From contig NW_008705567.1 of the NCBI RefSeq assembly GCF_000186865.1, positions 1,563,457-1,627,456 on the forward strand: a stretch of DNA of 64,000 nt, written 5' to 3'. This document shows, piece after piece, positions 1-10,300 of this stretch. A program made the translations under genes and the position numbers. This DNA comes from Aureococcus anophagefferens (taxonomy: Eukaryota > Sar > Pelagophyceae > Pelagomonadales > Pelagomonadaceae). The notes under the pieces were generated by a model. It saw only the letters and a list, made by a program, of their open reading frames with translations. It was not told the origin of the DNA and searched no databases. Numbering within the stretch: position 1 is the first letter of the stretch; each line of letters opens with the position of its first letter.

Positions 1-1107
1 GCCACCCAACGGAAACTCCGTGTCAGAGTAGCGGAGGGCTTTGCACGCCTTCTTGGACCCCTGTTCGGCGCAGCGAGGCGTGGGGTTCACGAGCGGCTCG
101 TTCTCTCCCGGCAGGCTTGGGACGTCGTCGACGGCCTCGTCGGAGATGGCCGTCGCGTCGAAGGCCGGCGGCTGGAGCGGGACGAGCTTCTCGCGGAGCT
201 CGTCGTCCTCGATTTCCTCGTCCTTCGGCGCGTCCCGGAACGTGACGTGGTCCTCGCACCAGCCGTTCGACGCCGAGAACATGAAGTCGTTCTCGCACCT
301 GTCGAGCACCTTCTGCAGCTTCTTGGCCTTCCAGCCGCTGAAGTAGTCCGCGTGAAAGTAGCCGGTCCCGTCGCTGAACAGGTGGACGCCGCCGAGGTAC
401 GGTGCGATCCTCGTGAAGACCGCGATCTGCGGGAGGCGCACGGGGTGCGTCTTCGGGCACTTCCCGTCGGCCTCGCCGCGCTTCGGGTACGCCACGTGCG
501 AGCGATGGTCCGCGCTGTCCAGGTTCGCCCCGTCCCAGCACGACGGCATGAGCATCGACATCTCGAGCTCGCCGCACGTCGTCGCCGGGAAGAAGTCGTT
601 CCACCGCTCGCAGTCCCCGTCCGGGCAGGGCCCCGGGTTCGAGCAGTCGGCCTCGGGCCTCGAATCCGCCAGCGTGCCGGCGCCGCCGCCGATCATCTTG
701 AAGCCGTCCGGGAAGGCCGTCGTCTCGCCCGTGGGCCAGATGTAGTACGTACTGAAGTACGACGTGTTCTGGACCGTGAAGCGCCCGCGGCGCTTGTCGT
801 AGCGGTAGATCGTCGGATGCCAGTAGAGGCTCTTGTTTTCCTCGACGTTGGCGGTGTTGCCCGCCGCCTTGCGGAGCTTCTTGTACGTGGTGCTGGGCGC
901 CGCCTCGCTCGCGCCATAGAAGCTGTGCACGTGCGTCGACAGGCCGCCCGGGTGCGTGATGGGGTCAGTGCGCACGTTCGTGAGCCGCAGGTAGTCCATC
1001 TTCATGCTGGTGGCGCCGGCCTGCCGCACCGCGGCCAATGCGAGAGCGACGTGCAAGAACATCGTGTGCCTGCGCCGCCCGAGAGCAAGTCGCATCGTGC
1101 GCGGCAT
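1..1107 (-). CDS. Secreted DUF1996-domain protein, 3' end beyond window
   Basis: The minus-strand frame from the ATG at 1107 stays open to base 1, giving at least 369 residues; the C-terminus lies outside the window. The N-terminus has basic residues followed by a hydrophobic run (FLHVALALAAV), consistent with a signal peptide. The mature part carries DUF1996 hallmarks: RTDPITHPGGLSTHVHSFYG near residues 45-65, a YWHPTIY block, AFPDGFKMIGG, a PSCWDGANLDSADHRSHVAYP block and CPKTHPVRLPQIAVF. DUF1996 proteins are secreted or wall-associated in fungi and algae and their activity is unknown, so I assign none. An in-frame stop lies just upstream of the start. It is divergent from the FH2 gene, with about 130 bp between starts that must hold both promoters. 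Confidence 0.8.
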   Translation of the reverse strand, partial: MPRTMRLALGRRRHTMFLHVALALAAVRQAGATSMKMDYLRLTNVRTDPITHPGGLSTHVHSFYGASEAAPSTTYKKLRKAAGNTANVEENKSLYWHPTIYRYDKRRGRFTVQNTSYFSTYYIWPTGETTAFPDGFKMIGGGAGTLADSRPEADCSNPGPCPDGDCERWNDFFPATTCGELEMSMLMPSCWDGANLDSADHRSHVAYPKRGEADGKCPKTHPVRLPQIAVFTRIAPYLGGVHLFSDGTGYFHADYFSGWKAKKLQKVLDRCENDFMFSASNGWCEDHVTFRDAPKDEEIEDDELREKLVPLQPPAFDATAISDEAVDDVPSLPGENEPLVNPTPRCAEQGSKKACKALRYSDTEFPLGG

Positions 1108-1237
1108 GCCGGCATTTGCTGGGGTTTTTTAGCGACCCCAACAACCGAGGCAAACATGCGTTATTGGGCAGCGGCGGCGCCAGATGACAGGGTTGTCGAT
1201 GGAGGTTGCGAGCTAGCCATGGCGGCTGCCTAAAGTG

Positions 1238-4200
1238 ATGCAGTTCACGTTCCTCGGCGACAATTCGCCGAAGCCGTTCTCCTTCGACTACCTCGGCGAC
1301 AACACGCCGCCGGCAGCGGCGGCGGCGGCGGCGGCGGCGGAGGACGACGAGGACGAGGAGGATGCGCTCGACGACCACGAGGCGCTCGACCACATCGGCG
1401 ACGTGGGGCCGGAGGTCTTCGTGGACTACTCGACCTTCGAGGACCGCGACGGGTCCGACGGCTCGACCCAGGAGGAATCCGAGGAGAACCCCATGCGGGC
1501 GCCCGGGCGCCGCGGGTCGGCCGCGCTCGAGTTCGACGACTTCCTCGGCGGCGGCGGCGACTACGAGGAGGAGCCCGAGGCGAACCCCATGGCGCGCCAC
1601 GGCGGCGCGCCGAAGAAGCGCGGCAGCGCGGCCTTCGTCGACGCCGCCGCGTCCTACCCGGAGGGCGGCGGCGCCGTTCTCGCGGAGAATCCCATGGCCG
1701 CGCACCGCACGGCGGCCAACTACGACGCCGCGAGCCTCGACGACCTCGACGAGCCGTCGCTCGTCGGGCCGACGCGGCGCGCGTCCGAGGCGCCGCCGGC
1801 GCGGGAGCGGGCGAGGGCGCGCGCGACCCGGAGCCGGACCGAGCCGCCGGTCCGAGCCGCCGGTCCGCCGGGCCGCCTCTTCAAGCCCAAAAAGCGGCGG
1901 TCGTCGCTCAAGGACGACCTCCTCGCGCGCCAGACGACGACGGCGACGCGGCGGTCGAGCTCGCTCCGCGAGGACCTGCTGAGCGGCGCGAACCCGACGC
2001 ACCCGAGGCGCAGGAGCTCGGGCGCCGACTCCGCGGCGAGCCGCTTCGACTTCGACGAGCACTTCGGCCACGACCTCATCGGCTGCGACGAGGCGCTCCT
2101 CCACGCCCACGAGACGTCGGTCCACGGCCGGAGCCGCCGCGCGCGGACCATGGCGACGCTGCGGCGAGGCGCGCGGGAGGCGCTGCGAAGGGCCCAGTCG
2201 GAGGCGCCCGCGACGTTCGCCACAACGTTCGACGACGACGACGACGAGCTCGAGCTGGAAGCCCAATACTTCCGCGACCGGTCCGCGAGCGCGCCCCAGC
2301 GGCGCACGTCGACGCAGATCCGCTACGGCAGCGCGCTCGTCGCTCTGGACGGGCAGGGCGAGCTGGGCCTCGAGGCGCCGCGATCGCTCCCGACGGCGTC
2401 GGCGACCGACGGCGCCCTCGCGGCGGCGCAGGCGGCCTTCGCCGCGGAGCGCGCCGCGCACAAGACGCAGCTCCAGGCCATGGCCGACGCGCTCGGCGCC
2501 GCGCGGAAGCGGTCGCTGGAGCTGGAGCCGGCGGTCGAGGTCTGGCGGAAGCGCGCGGAGGCCTACGAGCGCGAGATCGAGCGCCGCGTCTCGGAGAAGG
2601 CCAAGGCCGACCTGCTCGACGCCCTCGCGGAGCTCCAGGCGTCGCGGCCCCCCGAGGACGGGCCCGACGAGGCGGGCGGCCCCGCGCCGCAGCGCTGGGC
2701 GCCGCGCGACGACCCGGAGTACGACCGCTACTTCCGCATGCTGCGCATGCACGTGCCCCGGGGCGCCGTCGAGGAGCAGATGGTCGCCCACGGCTACGAC
2801 CCGGCGACCCTCGACGACGTCGAGGCGGCGCTCGAGGACGCGGAGCGGGCCGCGGCCGCGGCGGCCGCCGCGCTCGCGGCCCTCCCGAAGGAGCCGACGC
2901 TCGGCGACGACCCCAAGTACGGCAAGTACTTCAAGATGCTCAAGATGCACGTCCCCCGCGGCGCCGTCGAGGCGAAGATGGCCGCCGAGGGCCTGGACCT
3001 CGCGTACCTCGACCTCGACCCGACGAAGCCCCTTCCCAAAAAGACGCGGCCGTCCGAGGACCCCAAGTACGCCAAGTACTTCAAGATGCTCAAGATGCAC
3101 GTGCCGCGCGTCGCCGTCGAGAACAAGATGGTCGCCGAGGGTCTCGACCCGAAGATCTTGGACGACGACGTCCCCGAGGCGCCGACGCCCGAGCCGCCGC
3201 CGGTGGCCCTCCGGGACGACGGCCGCTACGGCAAGTACTTCAAGATGCTCGCCATGCACATCCCGCGCTTCGCCGTGGAGAACAAGATGCGCGCCGAGGG
3301 CCTGGACCCGTTGATGCTCGATCGAGATCCCGACTCGCCCGCGCCGAGCGGCAAGCCGGACAAGCCGAAGCCGCGCTTCAAGATTGCGAAAAAGAAGCCC
3401 GCGAAGAAGCCCGACGAGCCCGAGGGCCCCAAATTCCGCAAGCTCTACTGGGACACGATGGACGCCGGGAGCCGCGCCGCGAGCTTCTGGGAGGCCGACG
3501 ACGTCGCGCTGTCGGCGACGCAGGACGCGGCCGCGCGCCGCGCGGCCTTCAAGGCCCTCAAGTCGCTGGCGAAGCTCTTCTCCCGGGACCCGCCGGGGAA
3601 GAAGCCCGAGGCGAAGGAGGCCCACGGACACGAGAGGAAGGCCGACGAGGTGAGGATTTTGGACGACCGGCGGAACCAGAACGTCTACGTGGCCCTGCAC
3701 AAGCTCGCGATCCCCGTCGACGCGCTCTGCGAGGCCCTCGCGCACCCGGCGCGCGGCGACCCGCTCACGGGCGACGACCTCGACCTCCTCGCCGTCGCGC
3801 TGCCCGCGGCGGACGAGGAGCGGGGCCTCCGGCAGTTCCTCGCGGACGCCGCGGCCGGCGACGGCGACGTCCACGCGGCGCTCACGCGCCTGCGGACCCA
3901 GGAGCGCTACCTCGCGGCGCTGCTCTGCCACGACCCGGACCGGACGCTCGGCGCCCGCGTCAAGGTCGCCGCCGCGCGGGCAACGGGCGACGCGCTCCTC
4001 AAATCCGCGGCGGACGAGTGCGCGGTGCTCTACGAGGGCGGCGCGGCCGTCGACGGCGCGGCGTCGCTGAAGATGTTCCTGCGCCTCACGCTCGCCCTCG
4101 GCAGCGTCCTCAACTCGAAGCACGGCGTCGTCGGCCGCAACGACCACGCGGCGGAGGTCGCGCTGAAGCTGTCGACGCTGCCCAAGCTCGCGACGGTCAA

Positions 4201-5239
4201 GTCGCTGGACCGCGTGCGCTGCCCGTCGCTGCTCCACTTCGCGCTGGGGCTCTGCACGAAGGACCTGGGCATGGCCGACGTGCTGCGGCTGCCCGAGGAC
4301 CTCGCGAAGGCGGACGGCGCCGCGCGCGCGGACGCCGGGGAGGTCGCGAAGCGCCTCGACGGCCACGAGTCCGCGCTCAAGGACGCGCGCCGGGCCCTCG
4401 CGACGGCGCCCGGCGGCCTGGACGGCGACCTGGCGGCGTTCCTCGACGGCGAGGCGCGGAAGCTGGACGCCGCGCGCGCGAATCTCGCCGCGGCGGCCGC
4501 GCGCGTCCAGGTCGCCATGACCCACTTCGGCGACGACGGCTTCGAGGGCGGGCCCCGGGCCTGGCTCGAGCAGGTGGCGGCCTTCGCCCAGGTCTTCAAG
4601 ACGACGCGCCAGGACAACGACGACCGCCTCGAGCGCGCCGCGCGCGCGAAGGACCGCGCGGCGGCCGCCGCGGAGAAGCGGCGCCGGCGCGAGGACGACG
4701 AGGACGAGGCCGCGGCCGCCGCGGAGCTCCAGCGCGACGCCGACGAGGCCGCGGCGGCGGCGGCGGCGGCCGCGCGCGACGAGGAGGCGCGCGAGGTCGC
4801 GGCGGCCTTGGCCGCGGCGCTCGAGGCCGACGCGGCCGAGGCCGAGGCCGCGGCGGCGACGGCGGCGGCCTTCCATCGGCGCCTCGCCTGGGAGCACGGC
4901 GACGCGGCCGACTCCTTCGCGGACTACGGCACCTACCCCTGCGGCTCGAGCGAGTGCCCGGCGACGACGGCGACGCTCCAGGGCGCCTACTCGAACGCCG
5001 ACGGGCTGTGGTACTGCGCCGACTGCTGGGTGGCCTACTCGCTCCAGGACCCGGACAACTGGAAGGACGCCTTCGGCGAGGAGACGGCCGTCGACGACGC
5101 CGTCGACAGCCCCTGGGACGTGACGACGGCGTACTACGACGGCGAGCAGACGCCGACGGGCACGCTCGAGCCCGCGGCGTCGCCGCCGACCTTCGACGCC
5201 GACGCCGTCGCGGAGGGGCTGCTCCAGGAGGTGCGATAA
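1238..5239 (+). CDS. FH2-domain (formin-like) protein with four CCDC53-like repeats
   Basis: A 1333-residue single-exon frame starts at the ATG at 1238. The first 480 residues are acidic and low complexity, with an Ala run and recurring EENPM-type motifs. Four copies of a 35-residue unit (for example KYFKMLKMHVPRGAVEAKM) lie near residues 491-527, 558-594, 607-643 and 661-697. The unit resembles the CCDC53 subunit of the WASH complex. An FH2 domain follows from about residue 732 (FRKLYWDTMD) to about 1130. FH2 domains nucleate and elongate actin filaments. There is no long proline-rich FH1 segment, so profilin recruitment may differ. The tail has Ala/Glu coiled coil and a Cys-containing motif (YPCGSSECP, WYCADCW) of unknown role. 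Its 3' end converges with the next gene at 6 bp. Confidence 0.85.
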   Translation: MQFTFLGDNSPKPFSFDYLGDNTPPAAAAAAAAAEDDEDEEDALDDHEALDHIGDVGPEVFVDYSTFEDRDGSDGSTQEESEENPMRAPGRRGSAALEFDDFLGGGGDYEEEPEANPMARHGGAPKKRGSAAFVDAAASYPEGGGAVLAENPMAAHRTAANYDAASLDDLDEPSLVGPTRRASEAPPARERARARATRSRTEPPVRAAGPPGRLFKPKKRRSSLKDDLLARQTTTATRRSSSLREDLLSGANPTHPRRRSSGADSAASRFDFDEHFGHDLIGCDEALLHAHETSVHGRSRRARTMATLRRGAREALRRAQSEAPATFATTFDDDDDELELEAQYFRDRSASAPQRRTSTQIRYGSALVALDGQGELGLEAPRSLPTASATDGALAAAQAAFAAERAAHKTQLQAMADALGAARKRSLELEPAVEVWRKRAEAYEREIERRVSEKAKADLLDALAELQASRPPEDGPDEAGGPAPQRWAPRDDPEYDRYFRMLRMHVPRGAVEEQMVAHGYDPATLDDVEAALEDAERAAAAAAAALAALPKEPTLGDDPKYGKYFKMLKMHVPRGAVEAKMAAEGLDLAYLDLDPTKPLPKKTRPSEDPKYAKYFKMLKMHVPRVAVENKMVAEGLDPKILDDDVPEAPTPEPPPVALRDDGRYGKYFKMLAMHIPRFAVENKMRAEGLDPLMLDRDPDSPAPSGKPDKPKPRFKIAKKKPAKKPDEPEGPKFRKLYWDTMDAGSRAASFWEADDVALSATQDAAARRAAFKALKSLAKLFSRDPPGKKPEAKEAHGHERKADEVRILDDRRNQNVYVALHKLAIPVDALCEALAHPARGDPLTGDDLDLLAVALPAADEERGLRQFLADAAAGDGDVHAALTRLRTQERYLAALLCHDPDRTLGARVKVAAARATGDALLKSAADECAVLYEGGAAVDGAASLKMFLRLTLALGSVLNSKHGVVGRNDHAAEVALKLSTLPKLATVKSLDRVRCPSLLHFALGLCTKDLGMADVLRLPEDLAKADGAARADAGEVAKRLDGHESALKDARRALATAPGGLDGDLAAFLDGEARKLDAARANLAAAAARVQVAMTHFGDDGFEGGPRAWLEQVAAFAQVFKTTRQDNDDRLERAARAKDRAAAAAEKRRRREDDEDEAAAAAELQRDADEAAAAAAAAARDEEAREVAAALAAALEADAAEAEAAAATAAAFHRRLAWEHGDAADSFADYGTYPCGSSECPATTATLQGAYSNADGLWYCADCWVAYSLQDPDNWKDAFGEETAVDDAVDSPWDVTTAYYDGEQTPTGTLEPAASPPTFDADAVAEGLLQEVR

Positions 5240-5245
5240 CGGTGT

Positions 5246-5713
5246 TTATGGCGGTTCGCGCGCGGCCTCGGGCGCGGCCTCGGGCGCGGCCTCGGGGACG
5301 GCCTCGGGCACGGAGGGCGCCGCGGCGGGTCCGGCCGCCGTCGCCGCCGCGTACGTCTCGGAGAGCCTGCGCTCGAAGGCGAGCAGGGCCTCCTTGTCGA
5401 GCTCCGTGATCTTGAGCGCCAGCGCGCGCGGCAGTTTCGTCGACACGTCGAAGGTCGCGGAGCCGATGTCGAGGATCTCGACGTCGTCGGGCGCACCGGC
5501 GCCGAGGAGCTGGACGAGCGTCGTCGCGAAGACCTCGGGCATCCACGAGAACGCATCGCCCTGCAAATGCAGCACGACCTGGAACTTGGGCGACTCCATC
5601 GTCGGGAACAAGTCCTCGGAAAACGGATCGACGCGCTTCTTGCGCTGCTCCTTCTTCTCCGCTCGCCAGCTGTCGAAGTCGTGCGCCTTGACCACCACCC
5701 GCTCCTCCTCCAT
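5246..5713 (-). CDS. Small uncharacterised acidic protein
   Basis: This 155-residue frame starts at 5713 with MEEERVVVKAHDF. It has a predicted folded part (residues 1-110, with FQVVLHLQGDAFSW and VEILDIGSATFDVSTKLPRALA) and an Ala/Pro/Glu tail built from a PEA(A/V) unit. The tail comes from a short tandem DNA repeat at 5252-5310. I do not recognise the family. Codon usage matches the neighbours. The gene converges on the FH2 gene, and an ankyrin gene starts about 90 bp from its 5' end. It could be a real small gene or a chance frame; the non-repetitive, hydrophobically patterned N-terminal part favours a gene. Confidence 0.5.
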   Translation of the reverse strand: MEEERVVVKAHDFDSWRAEKKEQRKKRVDPFSEDLFPTMESPKFQVVLHLQGDAFSWMPEVFATTLVQLLGAGAPDDVEILDIGSATFDVSTKLPRALALKITELDKEALLAFERRLSETYAAATAAGPAAAPSVPEAVPEAAPEAAPEAAREPP

Positions 5714-5806
5714 GGCTGCGGCGCGCAGCCACGGGGCTGCCCAGCACGGCGGCCCGAATGTTCAACGAGATAAGTTGTTGAAGGGTAAACATTTGAGCGG
5801 GTCGAC

Positions 5807-6625
5807 ATGGGCTCTCAAACGAGCCACGCCATGGATGACATCGCCGATAGCTCGGAGCTTGATGAACTTTTCAGGCAGGCCGCTATTCACGGAGACGTCG
5901 ATGAGATGCGTGCGCTGCGGGCGCAGGGCGCGAACGTGAATTCCGACCAGCCTCCTCTATCGCATGCTGTTTCTTTCGGTCGCACAGCTGCCGTTCAGTA
6001 CCTGATCGACAACGGGGCTGACGTCAACACAAGCGATGTCCATGGAGGGTTCCCGCTCCATTCAGCTGGACTTTGGGCTCACAACGAGATCATGGGCCTT
6101 TTGCTCGCAGCCGGCGCGGACGTACACGTGACGAACGACCATGGGGCAACGCCCTTGTACTATCTGACCGAATATGGGACCGGGAATCGAGCGCGATGCG
6201 CGGAGCTACTCCTATCGCACGGGGCGCGCGTCGACGATGCGTGTCTACACGGGGGTCGACGTTGGACGCCCCTGCGGAGCGCAATCTATGGCGGGAGCCG
6301 CTCCCTGGTCAAGGTCTTTCTCCGCGGCGGCGCGAGAGAGTTCGCCACCGATGTCGGCCACGCCGTCGCGCTGGCCGACGACCTTCCGATCCGCCGCCCC
6401 CACAACAAATCCGCCTTTGAAGTGGTCGACGCCATCCACGCCGCGGGCGGCTGGGCGGAGTACGTCAAAGCGCACCGCCGCGTGCTCTCGAGCCTCGTCT
6501 CCAAGCTCAGCGCCAAGAACACCACCCGGCCCATCCCCTTCGACGCCAAGAACACCACCCGGCCCATCCCCTTTGACGCCGCGAGCCACGTATCTCTCTT
6601 CTGGTGTCCTCCGGGAGGCTACTAA
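5807..6625 (+). CDS. Ankyrin-repeat protein
   Basis: This 272-residue protein has about four ankyrin repeats between residues 20 and 170, with typical turns such as LIDNGADVNTSDVHGGFPLHSA and LLLAAGADVHVTNDHGATPLY. It ends in a segment with a hydrophobic LFWCPPGGY terminus, a tail I associate with expanded ankyrin families in stramenopile algae (family memory, not searched). Ankyrin repeats are protein-binding scaffolds; the partner is unknown. Base composition here is noticeably less GC-biased in the first two-thirds than in neighbouring genes. An 11-residue unit, AKNTTRPIPFD, is duplicated exactly near the C-terminus. Confidence 0.8.
   Translation: MGSQTSHAMDDIADSSELDELFRQAAIHGDVDEMRALRAQGANVNSDQPPLSHAVSFGRTAAVQYLIDNGADVNTSDVHGGFPLHSAGLWAHNEIMGLLLAAGADVHVTNDHGATPLYYLTEYGTGNRARCAELLLSHGARVDDACLHGGRRWTPLRSAIYGGSRSLVKVFLRGGAREFATDVGHAVALADDLPIRRPHNKSAFEVVDAIHAAGGWAEYVKAHRRVLSSLVSKLSAKNTTRPIPFDAKNTTRPIPFDAASHVSLFWCPPGGY
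6512..6577 (+). repeat. 33-bp tandem duplication inside ankyrin gene
   Basis: Two adjacent 33-bp units (6512-6544 and 6545-6577) differ by one base (cttcgac versus ctttgac). Both encode AKNTTRPIPFD in frame, so the duplication lengthens the protein without breaking it. The near identity implies a recent event. Confidence 0.95.
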
Positions 6626-6701
6626 TAGACTGCCCTTGGAAAGCGACCTCAAAGTACAGAACTCGCACTTACGGTCGCGCTCATACATCCGAGCATAGGT
6701 G

Positions 6702-7290
6702 TCAGCCGAAGAGCTCCGGCGCGCAGGCCTTGATCATGTCCATGCGCGTCTCGCAGTGCGAGATGTCGATCTTCTTGATGCGCGCGTATTTCTTCAGGTT
6801 GACGATGTTCATCGTCGCGACGGAGCCCGAGGGGAGCGGCTCGAGCTCGGGCTCGGGCTCCGGCGCCGCCGGGGCCGCGCTCACGGTCATCAGCGCCGCG
6901 GGGTCCTCGACGTCCTCGTCCTCCGAGTCCATGGACACGACGAAGTCGCCGTCCTTCCGCGGCGTCTTGTCGATCTCCATCTCCTCCTCGGGCGGCTCGC
7001 CGTCGCCCGCGGGCGCCGCGGCCTCCGGCGCGGACGCGGCCTCCTCGGCGGCGGCGTGCGCGCGCGCTCGCTCGAGCAGGCTCTTGCCGGGGAGCTCCTC
7101 GACCGCGGCGGGCTCGGGCTCCGGCTCCGGCTCGGGCTCGGGAGCCGCGGCGACGGGCTCGGGGGCCGCGGCGACGGGCTCGGGGGCCGCGGCGACGGGC
7201 TCGGGCTCCTCCTCGTCGGATACCGGCTCCTCGACCTTCGAGAACATCTTCGACGCGGACGTGCGCTTCGCGGCGGCGACGGGCTCCTCG

Positions 7291-7328
<38 letters not shown>

Positions 7329-10300
7329 CGACTCGGGCTCCAGGGTCAGCGCCGGCGCGGGCGCGGGCGCGGGCGCGGGCGCCGGCGCCGGCCTGGCCGG
7401 CGTCGCCGCCTTGCGCGCGAGCGTGAGGCGGATCGGCCGCAGCGCGTGCATCTTGAAGGCGTACTTGACGCTCTCCTCGCTCTCCCGCACGGCGATGGCC
7501 CCCGCGCAGGTCAGTCGATCGCCCGCCTTGATGCCCTTCTGCTCGGCTTCGCTCCCGGGCTGCACGCCCTTGATGGCCCCGTCGGGCGTGAACGCGAGCC
7601 CGAGCTTCTCGCCCGTCATGTCCACGCACAGGTACTCGATGCCTTCCGCCGGATCGCACGGCCGGCACACCGTGAGTCGCACGGGCCGGCCGGGCTGCGA
7701 TAAAATCGTTTTGGTCACGCCCGCTTTCGTCGGGGGCGTCGGCTCCGCGTTGACGCAGGAGATGCGGTCGCCGACGACGATGCCCTCGGCCTCGGCCTCG
7801 CCGCCGGGCTCGACGCTGTTGATCTTCCCGTCGTCCGCGAACGACAGGCCTAGCCGGGGGCCCTTGAAGTTGATCGGGTAGAAGTAGAGCCCGTTCGACG
7901 TGTCGTGGGGCCGCGTCATCGTCAGGCAGATCGGCCGGTCCGCGTGCGACGAGATCGCCTCGAGCACCGCCGCTTTCGAAGCGCCCACGGGGTCCGGCCC
8001 GACGCAGGTGAAGCGGTCGCCGACGTGGATGCCCTTGGCCATGGCCTCGCCCCCCGGCATGACGCTGTCGACGCGGCCGTCGGGCCCGAAGGAGATGCCG
8101 AGCTTCGGGCCGTCGAACTCGACCTCGACGTAGTCCAGGGCCTGCGGGTCGAACGGCCGCTGGACCGACAGGTGCATGGGCCGCTTCGTGTGGGCCTTGA
8201 TCGCCGCGATGACGCTCTCCTTGTCCGTGACGCCGACGGATCCGACGAGCACGACGCGGTCGCCCGGGCGCATGCCCTTGGCCTCCGTCTCGCCGCCGGG
8301 CATGACCGACGCCACGGCGCCGTCGTCGCGGAAGGCGAGGCCCAGCTTGTCGCCGTCGACCTCGACGTGGACCGTGGAGACGAGGTTCCGCTTCACCGCG
8401 GCCGACGGCCGCCGCGCGGCGGACACGAGGGATCGCTTGTCCACGGAGATGGCCGACGGCCGCCGCCGCGACGCGCCGGAGACGGCCTTGGGTGGAGGAG
8501 CGAAGGCCACGCGGTTCCCCTCCCGCTTCGCGGACGTCGGCGCTTCGACCCGCTCGTTTCGCGCCGCAGCCGGCTGGAGACTGGCCCGCGGGAGCGTGCG
8601 CGGCGCGAAGAGCGACTTCCGCGCGAGCGTGAGGCGGATCGGCCGCAGCGCGTGCATTTTCATGGCGTACTTGACGCTCTCCTCGCTCTCCCGCACGGCG
8701 ATGGCGCCCGCGCAGGTCAGTCGATCGCCCGCCTTGATGCCCTTCTGCGCGGCTTCGCTTCCGGGCTGCACGCCGCGGATCTCTCCGTTGGGCGTGAACG
8801 CGAGCCCGAGCTTGTCGCCCGTCATGTCCACGCACAGGTACTCGATGCCGTCGGCCGGATCGCACGGCCGGCACACCGTGAGCCGCACGGGCCGGTCCGG
8901 CTGCGATAGAATCGTCTTGGTCACGCCATCCTTGCTCGGGGGCGTCGGCTCCGCGTTGACGCAGGAGATGCGGTCCCCGACGACGATGCCCTCGGCCTCG
9001 GCCTCGCCGCCGGGCTCGACGCTGTTGATCTTCCCGTCGTCCGCGAACGACAGGCCTAGCCGGGGGCCCTTGAAGTTGATCGGGTAGAAGTAGAGCCCGT
9101 TCGACGTGTCGTGGGGCCGCGTCATCGTCAGGCAGATCGGCCGGTCCGCGTGCGACGAGATCGCCTCGAGTACGGCGTCCTTGGACGCCCCGACGGGGTC
9201 CGGCCCGACGCAGGTGAAGCGGTCGCCGACGTGGATGCCCTTGGCCATGGCCTCGCCGCCGGGCATGACGCTGTCGACGCGGCCGTCGGGCCCGAAGGAG
9301 ATGCCGAGCTTCGGGCCGTCGAACTCGACCTCGACGTAGTCCAGGGCCTGCGGGTCGAACGGCCGCTGGACCGACAGGTGCATGGGCCGCTTCGTGTGGG
9401 CCTTGATCGCGCCGATGACGCTCTCCTTGTCCGTGACGCTCGTGGACCCGACGAGCACGACGCGGTCGCCCGGGCGCATGCCCTTGGCCTCCGTCTCGCC
9501 GCCGGGCATGACGCTGTCGACGCGGCCGTCGGGGAGAAACGACAGGCCGAGCCGCGCGCCGTCGACCTCGACGTGGACCGTGGAGATCAGGTTCCGCTTC
9601 ACGGCGGCCGACGGCCGCCGCGCGGCGGACACGAGGGACCGCTTGTCGGGGGAGATGGCCGACGGCCGCCGCCGCGACGCGGCCCGCGTCGCGGCCCCCA
9701 GCGAGGCCATCTCGACGCCGGCGCCGAGGTCGCGGTTCGCCGCCGCGGCGCGTTTCGGCTCGCGGCCGTCGGCGCGCGACGTGTAGCCGCCGGCCTTGCG
9801 CGGCGCGTCGTGCGTCGGCAGGCGCTCGTCCCGGGGCGGCGGGCCGAAGACGAACTCGGAGACGGCGGCGCGGAGGCCCTTGGGCGGGATGATGCCGAAG
9901 GCGAGGTCCGCGTCGTGTTCGGGGTCCTCGGCGTCGGCCGCCTTGATGTCGCCGCGCTTGATCCAGTAGCGCGCCATGCCCAGCTCGTAGACGACGCAGA
10001 CGAAGGAGAGCATGGCCACCAGAATCAGCAAATTGACGCCGTCGACGGCGGCCTGGTAGGCCGCCTTGTCCGCGTTGCCGTCCTTCACCGCGATCTCGTA
10101 GGGGAGGACGCACTCGTCGCTGTAGGCCGGCGCGCGGCCCGCGTCGTGGCAGGCGCCCGCGGCGTCGACGGCGGCGTACTCGCCGCGGGGGACGCGGTCC
10201 GGGCACTCGAGGAGGTGCTGGTGCGCCTTGCGGTACGCGGCCGCGCACCCGCTCGAGCAGCTCGCGAGGTAGTCGCCGCAGCGCGCGTCGACGTCCGCGA

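Noticed and set aside
965..4897. 1310-residue open frame antisense to the FH2 gene
   Set aside because: Arg/Leu/Val-rich without domain features; a GC-driven shadow of a gene with clear domains on the other strand.
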